This document shows positions 26,931-37,931 of a stretch of 64,000 nt of DNA, piece by piece. The notes under the pieces are model-generated. The model made no database searches. It saw only the letters and a list, made by a program, of their open reading frames with translations, and was not told the DNA's origin. The position numbers and the translations under genes are program-made. Each line of letters starts with the position of its first letter. Position 1 is the stretch's first letter. The DNA comes from Rostratula benghalensis (Eukaryota; Chordata; Aves; Charadriiformes; Rostratulidae), in contig VXAI01000089.1 in the NCBI GenBank assembly GCA_013399305.1, forward strand, positions 1,443,009 to 1,507,008, written 5' to 3'.

Positions 26931-27448
26931 GTCATCTTGCCAGAATAAGAAAATATTTAACACAAGTAAGAATCATATAACCAAACTTCAAATTTCACCT
27001 GCTACATTCTCTTCTTTCAAAACAAAAAAGGAGCATTAAATTACCGATCCTTACCATAATGCTTTTTGAACATGTTCAATTGATGAAACTATGATTCTTC
27101 TGCTTTGAGGCTATGTATTTTGTATTTTTTGGTATTTTTTAAATGTATTTCCAGCTCTGTGTTTTTCAATTAGTTTAAAACATTTTCCACTTCACTGTGG
27201 TTGTACTAAGGAAGACTGAAGAAGATTAGAGAAGGACTGGGAAAAGCAAAAGCTACCCTTTTCTTTTTTGCTGCCTTCTTTTTAAATAAAAGCATTCCCA
27301 TTCCAGGTGTTAAATGGAAACTGAGACTTCATGTCAACTTATTGCATTTCCCAATATGAACCCTGTATTTCACTCAAGTACTGAAGCTACAGAAAAGTTC
27401 ACTGAAATTATATTATTTCCCAATACAAATCTCATCCGCTGTCACTTT

Positions 27449-27464
27449 AAAAAAAAAAAAAAAA
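27449..27464. repeat. Poly-A run
   Basis: Sixteen consecutive A on the plus strand. No retroposon body was recognised upstream, so it is recorded only as a homopolymer. Confidence 0.9.
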
Positions 27465-27707
27465 GTACATGTTTCCTGTATAATGTGCCTACTTCAGTCT
27501 TCCTCCTGCTTGCCATTTCAAGGTTGTAAAATACTGGCTTCTTCATCCCTATAAATTATTGTTACATGCCACAGGAGTGTGAGGCAGGGACCAAAGGGTA
27601 TCTTTAGTAGAGTCTGGTCAAAGAAGAAAGATGGAACTATCCCAAAGCAGAATTATGTTGCTAGACTTACCAAGGATTTCGGGTAGCAAATGAATGGCTG
27701 CTAATAG

Positions 27708-27724
27708 AAAAAAAAAAAAAAAAA
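27708..27724. repeat. Poly-A run
   Basis: Seventeen consecutive A on the plus strand. It is not preceded by any repeat family I recognise. Confidence 0.9.
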
Positions 27725-28159
27725 GTTATTTAATATCAATTGTTACAATCAAAACAACAAGAGAAACAGGTTATTTTCTTTTGATGGTACCAAGGGGCCT
27801 GCAAAGACAAGCCCAAGAGGACTGGTATTCCCTGAGCACGCTTGCTTCACTCTAGAGGTTTGTAACACTGAAACCCTGTTTCTCACAGCTTCACTGATGT
27901 ATGGGTGACTACTCAGATCAAGAAGCTGAAGCACAGAGAATAGAAAGGTTGCATTTTTTTCTGAACCTGATTACTACATTAAAGCAGATGAAGGCATGAT
28001 GAGGATACAGTTCATGCTGTGGTTCATCCAGAAATCTCAAGTCAATTTCGGTCTGGACAGTTAGCTTCAAAACAGGAAAAGCAGGATGAAGCTGCCTCTG
28101 TTAGACTTTGCTGTGAGGCATTTTCTGTTCAAAGTTGCTGTTTTGGGATATGAAGGCAA

Positions 28160-28235
28160 NNNNNNNNNNNNNNNNNNNNNNNNNNNNNNNNNNNNNNNNN
28201 NNNNNNNNNNNNNNNNNNNNNNNNNNNNNNNNNNN
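28160..28235. other. Assembly gap (76 N)
   Basis: Seventy-six undetermined bases. Any frame reading through this interval is meaningless. Gaps of this size in bird drafts are often GC-rich or simple-repeat DNA, but nothing in the flanks shows which. Confidence 1.
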
Positions 28236-28855
28236 GTCTTGAGTCACAATAATCTTCCAACTTTGTTAAGATCAAGGAAATGGCTAACTCTGAGGGGAAT
28301 GCTGAAATGCCAGCTCTGAAGGGAAGATCTGGATCTTCCCTGGATCTCTCTTCTTGTTTTATGTATGCTGGGACTTGTGAACAGCTCCTACAACAGGGAA
28401 TAACCTGTTTTGATTTTTGAATTTATATAAAAATAAGAAGTGACTTCTAGATGACACAAGGCAATATGGACTAAGGGTCCACGTGTCTGCCCCTCACAAA
28501 ATAGCCTCCTCAGTGAGACATGTAAGTGCTTTATGAACATGGGATGAACTGCAGTAGGAGAAATTGTATGTGTGACTGAAACACATTCATGTCATTGCAG
28601 ATGAGGATTCATCCCTTGCTCCAGTTCCTTTCTACATCTAACTCTGCTCATCCATGTAGACCAGAATTCTATGAGACAGGGACTGCTATTGATGAAAAGA
28701 CAGGTTTAACAGGCAATTGGAGTGCAAGGTAGGAGGTGATTAAACATTTCTGCATCCCCAGAAAAGACTGTGTCTCTAGATTCGAAGTCATTTATACTGT
28801 AAAACTCTTGTCACAGAAACGTGTAACACAGCAGAAAATAATTTAAGACTTTGGG
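28236..28855. other. Non-coding stretch between the gap and the tandem duplication
   Basis: About 600 bases in which no gene, repeat family or regulatory motif was recognised. Confidence 0.6.
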
Positions 28856-29243
28856 GCCACTAAAACAAGACAAATCATAACGATAAGTATCTATTGTACA
28901 AAAAGTGCATGAACAACCTCCACGTTTCATCAAGTAGTTAAACATGTACAAAAATACACAAATTCAATAATCTATCTCTCTTTACAAAGTTTTTAAGGAA
29001 CATAGTTTCTTTTGTCCACATTAAAATGGAAACACAAATAGGAAACAGATTATCACCTGTTTTTTTCACTTGCTCTTCTTAGTAAAACAACACTGATCAT
29101 ACTGCTCACAGAACTAGAAAATATTTTAAGTAAATAATTTTGTAAAAGAAACTTGAATACACATAATCATCTAGCTTATTTACAATTTGTTCCAGAAATA
29201 TTTTGTCAGCTCCCCTCTGCAGCCCCCATCTAATACATTAATT
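28856..29243 (+). repeat. Tandem duplication, unit 1 (about 388 bp)
   Basis: This unit aligns with the sequence that follows it. Shared words include GATAAGTATC/AATAAGTATC near the start, GTTAAACATG, GGAAACACAAATAGGAA, ACTTGAATACA and AATACATT near the end. By eye, identity in the well-aligned parts is about 80 percent, so the duplication is old. The unit has no recognisable coding content and no known repeat family that I can name. Confidence 0.8.
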
Positions 29244-29346
29244 AGCACAAAAATGCAAGAGTGGTCATATTAATAAGTATCTTTGTACAGAAACTACATA
29301 GACAATTTTCACTTTTCATCAAGCAGTTAAACATGCACAAAAATAC
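29244..29346 (+). repeat. Tandem duplication, unit 2, left part
   Basis: Continues the alignment to unit 1 from its start through the shared AAAAATAC, where similarity to unit 1 stops abruptly. It resumes 495 bases later. The break defines an insertion precisely. Confidence 0.8.
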
Positions 29347-29836
29347 CGTGGGAAAGTAACAGAACATCAGCAAGGAGACCATAAAAATATGGCCAAGTGA
29401 CTCACATGTGGGGTGCTGGAAAACAGTTATATCACACTAATTGTTGTTTAGTCTTGTGTGCTCAACAACAAGAATGTCTGCACTTACTTAGATAATGTAG
29501 GCCTGTGATGGACTCAGGGGCACCTTATCAAACATGCCCAAAATACTTGCCTTGCTGTTGAAAAAGATCAAAGCACAGTGAAAGACTATGCCTGCTTGAA
29601 TCCTTGAAATACAGGCAAGAAAAATAAGTCCGAGATCTCGCTCTCTCACTCCCTCACTAACAAGGATGCTCATTAACAAGGGCTTTCTCTTGGTCTACTG
29701 TGCCTGCATCTCCCACTCGTGTGCCTCTGCCCAGGTAATGTTTTGGAGATTCCCTTGTCTGAGATTAAATTTGTTATTTGCCTTTCATACTGGATTTTGT
29801 GGTTGTTTTGGCATCCTGCCTGTATTGGCTTATACA
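29347..29836. mobile_element. 490-bp LTR-like insertion inside unit 2 of the tandem duplication
   Basis: The insertion is defined by alignment: unit 2 stops matching unit 1 at 29346 and resumes at 29842. The inserted body starts CGTGGGAAAG (consistent with a mutated TGTGGG) and ends GGCTTATACA, giving TG/CA-type ends. It is flanked by AATAC (29342-29346) and GATAC (29837-29841), a 5-bp target-site duplication with one mismatch. An AATAAG hexamer and an ATTAAA lie inside, but no poly-A tail is at either end and no coding region is present. This fits a solo LTR of an endogenous retrovirus, in an orientation I cannot fix. A non-autonomous DNA element is the alternative. I do not recognise the family. 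Confidence 0.55.
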
Positions 29837-29841
29837 GATAC

Positions 29842-30135
29842 ACAAACTCAAACATCTATCATTCCTTGCAACGTTTTTAAGAAACATCATTTCTATTGTC
29901 CACATTAAGATGGAAACACAAATAGGAAGCAGATTATTTATCATCTGTTTTTCTTACTTGTTCCTGTTAGCAGAACAAAACTGATTATACTGCACACATA
30001 ATGAAAATATTGTAAGCAAGTAAATCAGACTGAAAAAAAAAACTTGAATACATATAATCCACCTATCTTGTTCACAAATTCTTCTGAAAATATTTTATCA
30101 ACTGCCCTCTACAGTCCTGATCCAATACATTCAGT
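29842..30135 (+). repeat. Tandem duplication, unit 2, right part
   Basis: Resumes the alignment to unit 1 at ACAAAC(T)CAA and runs to CCAATACATT, matching CTAATACATT at the end of unit 1. No third copy follows. Together with 29244-29346 it makes one full second unit. Confidence 0.8.
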
Positions 30136-33100
30136 GTAAAATCTAAAAATTAAGACAATTTTTTTGATCTGACATTAAAATTCCCTGTAAAGCAGTCATT
30201 TTAAAAACTGTTATTATATTCCCATGTAACAATAATAAGCACAGCAATTTGTTCAGCATTAGATATAAAATAGTGGTTTAGAAAATGTACCCTTTGTTGG
30301 AAACAAAGTATTTCAAAGCCAGCTTGTCACATCTCTAAGCAAAACCATAGTGAGCTGTAAAGTGTGTAACATGCTCAAAAAACCCCATTTTAGTATTTGT
30401 TGACCTCGTGAAGCACATTTGTTAAAACATGTCTGCTTTCTTGCCATTGAAATATGAATGAGGATGTAAGACAACCCTAGGGGAGAGAGTCAGAGCTCAT
30501 CTGAGCTTCTGGAAATGCAGGATGAAGCAAACAATGAAGGCTTCATTGACTTCAACAGAGGTGGGACTTACGCCTGATCTGTGTTTGCAGCTTAGGCACT
30601 GAATAAGAACACAACCTCAAGTACGTCACTTTGTGTTGTTAAGCCCCCCCATTCTGTGTCCACACACTGTGTCCCACGAGTTCAGGCTGGAAAGCTGCTG
30701 TTTGCCCTGGCACTGTGTGATGTTGGAGCTCACCACAACACGCATAGTGCAGGAGTACCCGGAGAAAACTACTTGATAATGTGATGTTTCAGTCATTGTC
30801 ACCCACTTTCCCAGTCTTCTTCTGCAGTTCTGTTAAAGTGTTGTGTTTATGTAATGTGTTAAAGGACACCAGCATTTTTAAGACAATATTATCCATTACT
30901 GTGTAAAATAGCAATGGATTGTTATTCTTCGACATGGCCTTCAAGTGTCTTAATGTTCTTAGGAAAAACACAGGATGTTTGTGTCCTGATGATGTTTAGA
31001 AAGGAAGGCTGCAAAACAGTATTTGCTCACAACATGGGAGACTGTGGCCCAGAGGTGACAAGAAATTTTTGGGGAATGGGGATTGAAACAGTTTCCCTTT
31101 CAGACCACAAGAAGATTAGGCAGTGTGATTTATGACTAAAAGATCAAAAATAACCCTTTCAGAGCAAAGCCCAGTACATATCATACTGAAACTGGTGGAT
31201 GCTTCCATTAATATTCCTAATTTAGATATAAGGCAAATCAGATTTTTCACAAGCTTCACCCTTGAAGTTTACTGGCTCACTAAGCTGTGATGTCCTCAGG
31301 ATGAAGGCTCTCTAAATTAATGAGGAAGGGTAAAATTCAGAGGTCTTTGCCTTTGCACCAATACAATACCCTGCTGCCACAGTTCTTTCCTCCATGAATG
31401 CCAGATCTGACCCACAGTAACTGACATCTTAGGTTTCCTGTATGTTTTCATATGCCCTGCTTTCAGTCTAAGTTGTATTAACAGCAAGTTGAAGTGTTAT
31501 CAGCCCAGGCTGGTACTGTTCTCAGCCTAACCAGCCATAAATGTCTGACTATTTGTTCCTTACTGATATCCTATTATATTAGTATAATACAGGCCAACTT
31601 TTCTAATATTTACCTTGTTATCACCTATGTACATCTCTTGACTTCTTTGTTTGCCTTCATCCTGGTAAATTTGTACAGTGCTTAGCCCTTCCCCTGTGAA
31701 AGCACACTGTGCTCCAGAAGCAAGCATTTAGAGTGCACAAGGACCTCGACCTGTCCCAGAGGCGCTCAAGAAATTTCACCATGGGCCCCTCATCATCCCC
31801 CCACAGGCCTAAGATAATATTTTCCTCCTTTCCTAAGATTTTTAAGTCTCAGACATGTTTAGCCATGAGGATCTCTCTCCACCATGATACTTCTTTTAAT
31901 AGAATTCCGTGGGCATACACGTTAGATAGCACAAAGCCTTTTGGGCTAACAGTGAAGTACTATGGGAATGGAGAGAGATAAACCTGCTGTGTCTCCACTG
32001 CATTATCTACAAGGAAGGCTCCCTATCACGCACCCCTCCACACCCAGCTTTCCTGTCAAAAGGAACTAGTTGGTTTGTTCAAAAAAAAAGAGCCTAAGAG
32101 TGTATTTACATTACATTTATATTAGTTACCAAGGACCTAGCAAAGTAATGGATAACCAGGCTACCTGATGGAGAATTTTTAAACAAAATGTATGGCTCTA
32201 AGGAGAACATAACTGGTTCATGATTCATCACTACAATTTTTTTCAAGTCTTTTGAGATTCTGGTCTTCAGAACAGGAATCCAAAACTTCCCTGCCAACTT
32301 CAGCAAGTCAACACTCTGATTCTGACATATTTTGGAGTAAACTGCAGAACTGTGTATGATAGAGGTGAAGATGGAGAAGCTGAAGACAAAAAACAAAGCA
32401 ACTAATTCTCAAATATATATCATTTAGAATATCGTGTAAAATTAAAGAGTGCAAATTACTGCTAGGTCTGCACATTCATGCAGTAAAATGTGGCTGAATT
32501 AGCTGCATTCATTCAATATACTGAATCATCTAATCATAAGTTGAGAGAGGAAGTATTAAAAAAAAGCCCTAAATTCAGACAGTGCTTGAGATCATTGGAA
32601 TACGTATTAGAGGTGGATTACCCAATTCAGGAAAATTTTTAAAAATCTTTTCAATTTGAAGAGTAGCTGATGATCTGAAAAACTTAATATTAAGACTCTA
32701 AAACATACTGTGAATTAGCATTTAAACACAACTGGGAGATTGTGTTATGCATTGTTGGAATGTGGCCGCTTACTGGCAGGGGAATTGGCAAAAGAAAACT
32801 AACTCTTGTGACACATCCAGTTTTGCTGCATCAGGGAAATCAGGCAACACAGCTGAGCCCCTGATTTTTGCTGCTGGTTGAAACTGACTTGTCACATGCT
32901 TGGCGTTCATCAATTGCTAGCAGAGCTCCAGATACTTCCAAGATAAATATTTGCTTTCTATAAAAAAGAATGAATGTTTATGTCAACTGTTATTTTCTTC
33001 TTTGATGGTCTGATTCAACACCTTCCATTGAGGAGGCAGCTTATTTTGATAAAGCACAATTCTGGGCCAATCTCCACCTGTTATTGGTCAGGAAAACTCA

Positions 33101-33441
33101 TAAGCATGTACCTCAGTACTTCCTTTAAAGAATGAGAGCCCCCAGGAACAAGGGAGCAGAGAGGTACTGAACACTTTGGCAAACCCAACTGGCTGGGCAT
33201 GGGCTCAGCAAATTTCCAGAGCATGTGTTCAGCTCCAAGCCTGTTCAGCAGTTGAATCTTATTCATTGAAAGATTTAAGCAGGGAGAAAAATGGTGGACT
33301 TGATTATGTGTTAATGATGAGGAATATAATTACAGAGCTTGCTGAACTGCAGATATAACCTGGTATAAATGTATGCCCTGGTCAGTCCTGGAGGGTTAAA
33401 GTGTTATTGGCATTTTGCCTTTGGTTTTTTTGCCTATCCAG
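30136..33441. other. Non-coding stretch, no gene recognised
   Basis: No repeat family or coding frame recognised in about 3.3 kb of mostly AT-rich DNA. Confidence 0.6.
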
Positions 33442-33702
33442 AAACATCATGAAGAATCCTGCAGTCTGGTCATTTACAATCATTTCAACGGAGTATATTT
33501 TGACTCCAGATGAAGACACATCCACACTGTTAAGGAGTCACGTCTATCGGAGACTTGGCCCTGTCCTTCACATTCCCATGGGAAATGTTCACATCTTCCG
33601 CTGTCCCATCCTCCCACAGCCATTTCATCCATATCTTTTTGAATTCAGTGCTGCAGGCCCAGACATGACACACAGCAGAGACAAAGCACAGGCTTCTCTA
33701 CA
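33442..33702 (+). other. Exon-like open segment (speculative)
   Basis: A good acceptor tract (TTTTTTTGCCTATCCAG) precedes 33442, and a moderate donor (ACA|GTGAGG) follows 33702. The 261-bp interval is open in one frame in phase 2 at both ends, and that frame has an ATG at 33449. The predicted peptide of about 85 residues is not recognised and has no signal peptide or membrane helix. The donor is not strong. It could be an internal exon of an unknown transcript or a chance open frame. Confidence 0.12.
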
Positions 33703-35697
33703 GTGAGGCAAAGACAATACATGATGAAACATAGATAGGCAATAGAGTAGCTATTCCTCTTCACTTTTTCTGTGTAACACAGTTTTGTGGGAGCCAGATG
33801 CTTTCAAAAAAAAAAAAAAATCTGGTCCTAGTTTTGCTTCTCAGTTCATTAGGACACCACACCTTAAAAAGGAATAAATACTAATTTACAACTAAAGTAT
33901 ATTTTATGTTGACAGTTAAATTTATTCCAAGACAAATGTTTAGACACGTAGGCAGATGTGAATTTTCAGGTGGACTCAGTATAGAAGGTGAATAGGAGTC
34001 TTTAAATGTCCACTGATTATGGATTCTTAAAGCCATTTCTCTATATATTTTTATTAGTACTGTCCAAAATCCCTTCATGTCTACTAGAAACTGTCAGATT
34101 TGGTGTTGCTGATGGTTTCTCTGACATTCTGTCAAATTTCCATGCAAATAAATCTCATTTTGCTGATGTCTGTAAAGTTATGCTTTAGACCAGAGAGCTC
34201 TCAGAGCTCTGTCTTCAATAAAAACGGGTAGAAGTGGAACTACTAATTTAGTTTCTTTAAAAGGCATGCATTTTCATGCGCATTAAATCCATCTGTTTCT
34301 GAAATGTATGCCTTTCTTTAGTGTGTAATTTGATAAAACCCAAAAGAAAGCCTTGGAGCTCCAAACTCGAAGCAGAAAAGGAGAGACAGTGAACAAGACA
34401 AAGAGTGTTAACATGCCTGGGAACTTCATAAAAGAAGAAAAAGGCCACTATATTTATGGAATGCAAAATCATTAATAAATCACTCAGAGGATATTGACAC
34501 AAACTCTCCATGCATTTTTTAACTTCTAGGAAAAAAAGAAATTAATCCCATAGGTTTGTAGTCTGGGCACTGTTGCTGCAACCAGAAGGAAGCATGGGTC
34601 TATATTAATGAAATATGTACACCTTTACACTAAGGCTTAGGTCATCTGTTTTAAGTGTGATATGTGTCCACACTGTGCTAAGACTACTTGTAACACTTCT
34701 AAATTCATGTTTACTTCAGGGAGCTTTTATTTCAACACAGGTCAAAAACATGATGTTTGTTTCAGTAAATTAGAAAACAACAGATCTCAACAGCAGTGTT
34801 ACCCAAGCAGGGGCGGCATCAATGTAACTAAACTTGGTTCCCCACATCACTTCCATTCTTTTGAATGACCTGCCTTTTAACAACTCCATGTAAAGCACTC
34901 TGTGGGTGTCAGGATCTTATTAAATTTGGGCAGGTTTGGGGTTTTTTCTGAAAGCTTTAGGCATCCCTACCCCCAAACTTTTCCACAGAGCACTGAAATC
35001 ATTAACCATGACCACACTGTAACTAGGCAGGATTGCATTAACGATCTACTGTTGCTATAAATTATTCCCTGGATTCAAACAACTGGAACCCAAAATGATG
35101 ATACCTAATTAAAATATAGAAGCCTGAACTTTACTTAATGATTGATCTGACTTCACAGACATTTCTTCTGCTGTTTTCAGCAAAAAATGAAGGATATGTA
35201 AACGAAATAGAAAATCTTCAAAGTGCACTAAGCAGGAGCCTGTAACTGACGATCTATATTACTTGGAATATGTGCTGTGGTTTCATAATCTTTCTGTATA
35301 TGGGAATACAATTAGGGCTAAATATAAAAGTTACAACATGATTTTTATAGCACAGTTTTTCTTCATAGTTGAATTCAACAAAAAACAACTACCTTTACAT
35401 GTATTTGCTTCCATGCATAGGAAAATAATTCCAAGGATGCCCTTAAGTTTCCTTCAAGTGCCTTGTTCACTCATATGCAAAAATACATGCTGGGAATCAA
35501 GATGAAACCAAGCATCTGGAAACTGGAATATGTGTGATCGGACCACACAGTGTAAGCCCTTGGCATTCTGTTCTCTGCAGCCACTGTTGCATTTGCTTGT
35601 GCAGCTTGATGCTCGTCTTTTGTTACTTGCCAGTTCGTCAAGGAATGCATCTTCTTGCTCTAGAGATCCTTTCTAAGCTTCTGTACCCCTTCTAGTA
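33703..35697. other. Non-coding stretch, no gene recognised
   Basis: Contains an A run near 33807-33820. Otherwise no repeat family or conserved frame recognised. Confidence 0.6.
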
Positions 35698-36230
35698 GCA
35701 TAGAATCATAGAAAAGTTTGGGTTGGAAACAACTTTTAAAGGTCATCTAGTCCAACCTCCCCTACAGTGAACCAGGACAAACAGATCAGGTTGCTCAGAA
35801 CTCCATCCAAACTGACCTTGAATGTTTCCAGGGATGGTGCATTTACCACGTGAGTAAGCTCTTTGGTGTTTCACCACCCTCAGTGTAAAAAATTCCTTCC
35901 TTGTATCTAGCCTAAATCTACCCTCTTTTAGTTTAAAACCATTACCCCTGTCGTATTGCAACAGGACCTGCTAAAAAATGCATCTCCATCTTTCCCATAG
36001 GCCCCCCCCTTAAGTATCGGAAGGCCTCAATTAGGTCTCCTCAGAGCCTTCTCTTCTTCAGGCTGAACAACCTCAAATCCCTCAGCCTGTCCACATAAGA
36101 GAGGTGCTCCAGCCTTCAGATCATTTTTGTGCTCCAACAGGTCCATGTCTTTCCTGCACTATGCCTTAGCGTAGCTTCTAGGAGGACCTGTTCCACAACC
36201 TTCCCAAGCACAGAGGTAACGCATCTGTCA
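35698..36230 (-). mobile_element. CR1 LINE fragment, 5'-truncated and internally deleted
   Basis: On the minus strand this is a CR1 3' end. The plus-strand left edge AGAATCATAGAA...GTTTGGGTTGGAA is the reverse of the usual CR1 tail, followed by the lost-frame remnant of the ORF2 C-terminus. The residual frame at 35743-35961 shares FKLKEGRFRLDTRKEFF-type residues with the copy at 46.5 kb, then shifts frame after the RVVKH motif. At about 36158 the sequence jumps from the ordinary 3' portion (CCAACAGGTCCATGTC) to a segment that normally lies several hundred bases further 5' in CR1 (GCCTTAGCGTAGCTTCTAGGAGGA). The middle of the element is therefore deleted. No target-site duplication is seen, which is normal for CR1. 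It is non-functional. Confidence 0.9.
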
Positions 36231-37909
36231 GAATGAATCCTTGTGCTTCCACTGTGGCACATGAACTCCTGAGATCTCTTCTGCTGACATCCGACTGCTC
36301 ACAAGTCAGTTACCTTGGCAGGAAAAACTTCCTGCAGGGAAACAACTTAAAAGACAGTCTTTGCATCTTGAAAAGACCAGCACTGATTTGCTTTACATGA
36401 AATCCTTCTATCACCACTCTGATCACAGAGGAAACTAAAAAAGGGAATTGGTAAATGTGCCCCATAGGAAGGATCTAAATTTAAAGTTGTAACACCACAA
36501 CTTTATCAGTGGGGCTGGAAAAATCAGAAGGTACATTTTGCTTAAACAGTCAAATCCTTGGATAGATGCAAATAAAAATGTGTCCTTCACAGATAAAGAA
36601 GTCTTTTGACTCCTAAATTTGGATTAACTATACCAACCCATGGGTTTTCTAACCCAGCTTTGTTTCAGCCTCAGAGGGAGCTGGCAGCTTTAACAGTATC
36701 TATCAGCAATCTCGGGTAAGGGCAAGTCCTTGCTTTAAGTAACATTCAGGTCTTTTGGGTTTTGTCAGTCGTAGATGTTGTCCGTAGGGAGAGCAGAGCT
36801 TGTTTATATCTTAGTGAAAAATACCTCTCTCTTCAGGTTCTCTAAAGGCAGAAATTTTTATCCAGTCTTTCAAACACAACAGGTGGCATTCCTGTGGATG
36901 TTCACTTTTAGCCATTTTAACACATTTCACACACAATTTGCAATGTAATCTAACCCTTGTTGCAGCCTGGTGATGCGGATGGAGCAAGTGGCTCCCACAC
37001 CACCTTCACTATTTCCATGACACCAGACTGGGTATCATGAATAGACAGGTCTGCAAAATAACACGTTTTGCTTTTCCAAGCAAGGCCTGCAAATGCAGCA
37101 AGAAAGCTCACACCTGTCCCTAGCAAAGCCAGTAGCAGACATAAATCACCCATTTTATAACTTTTTAAATGCCTACTGGGTGGCTACAAAATAAAGGTCC
37201 CATTTTACATTGCACGTTTCCATTTCAGTTGGAATTAATTTTTAACTGACCACTCCCCAATGCCACCAGATGGGTCTTTGGAATAAGAGTGGAAGATATT
37301 ATTAAACCTATTTTTCTCATGAAAACATATAATTTTCTGTCCTTCTTTTCCTGTCCAACTTCAGAAGAAAGGATGTGATGGATTTCCTCCAAAGTTTGAA
37401 TGTAAGAAGTGAGGGAAAAAACTCATACTGAAAGATGATGACACAGCCTTTATCTAAGTGAAAACTTCCTCTTCGCTTCTCTCCTTTCTGAAAAAGACAG
37501 GCACACACACACTGGTAAATCATATCTGCCAACATTATAATCCAGGAGAATTTCCTGTGATCAATTAATTTGGAAGATATCACTATAACTGTCTTTCTCA
37601 CGTTCAGATGGTTTGGTTGGCAAAAGATAATGGGAGAATGCTGCTGGCTGCAAATCAGTCCAAACAAAATTTACTGCATTGGCCCAAGCAAATGGAGGCA
37701 GGTAATTTTACAATTGGTTAGCAGCTGGCCCTCAACAGGGCATTTTTCCCCCAATGCAAAGATAACTGACACCTCTTCTTCTTACAGCTGGAAGCAAAAG
37801 CTGGATCTCTGAAAGGGCCAACCCAAACATACGGTTAAAAGTCTCTAGAGTCTACCTCACTCTTGGCAATCCCATTTGCAGAGAGCGAAATTTTAGTCAC
37901 ATGAAAAAG
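36231..37909. other. Non-coding stretch, no gene firmly recognised
   Basis: About 1.7 kb of unique DNA containing only the small signal-peptide-like frame at 36950-37153, listed separately. Confidence 0.55.
36950..37153 (-). other. Small open frame with signal-peptide-like N-terminus (speculative)
   Basis: A 67-codon frame starts at a true ATG at 37153 in good context (AAAATGG). Residues 4-23 are strongly hydrophobic (LCLLLALLGTGVSFLAAFAG), like a secretory signal or a membrane helix, followed by WKSK and a polar tail with no second helix. A possible splice donor (ACAG|GTGTGA) lies after codon 13. No homologous family comes to mind. It might be the first coding exon of an unknown gene, or a chance hydrophobic frame, which short T-rich antisense frames often produce. 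Confidence 0.12.
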
Positions 37910-37931
37910 TTTACAATACATGTATTGTAAA
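37910..37931. promoter_or_regulatory. Perfect 22-bp palindrome
   Basis: Two adjacent 11-base arms, TTTACAATACA and its exact reverse complement, meet at 37920/37921 with no spacer. A perfect 11-base-arm palindrome is expected by chance far less than once in this window. The centre contains ACAATA-CATG-TATTGT, which resembles two head-to-head SOX-type half-sites with a 4-bp spacer. Whether it is bound by anything is inference only. Confidence 0.6.

Larger units (their letters stand above)
24731..28159. other. Non-coding stretch, no gene recognised
   Basis: AT-rich DNA with two poly-A runs (27449-27464 and 27708-27724) and the second copy of the 26-bp repeat. A 10-bp word AGAAGTTCTG is nearly repeated at about 25739. 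No CR1 or LTR sequence was recognised, and no frame looks coding. Confidence 0.6.

Noticed and set aside
28086..28319. Plus-strand open frame of 77 codons
   Set aside because: It reads through 76 undetermined bases, so the frame is not real evidence.
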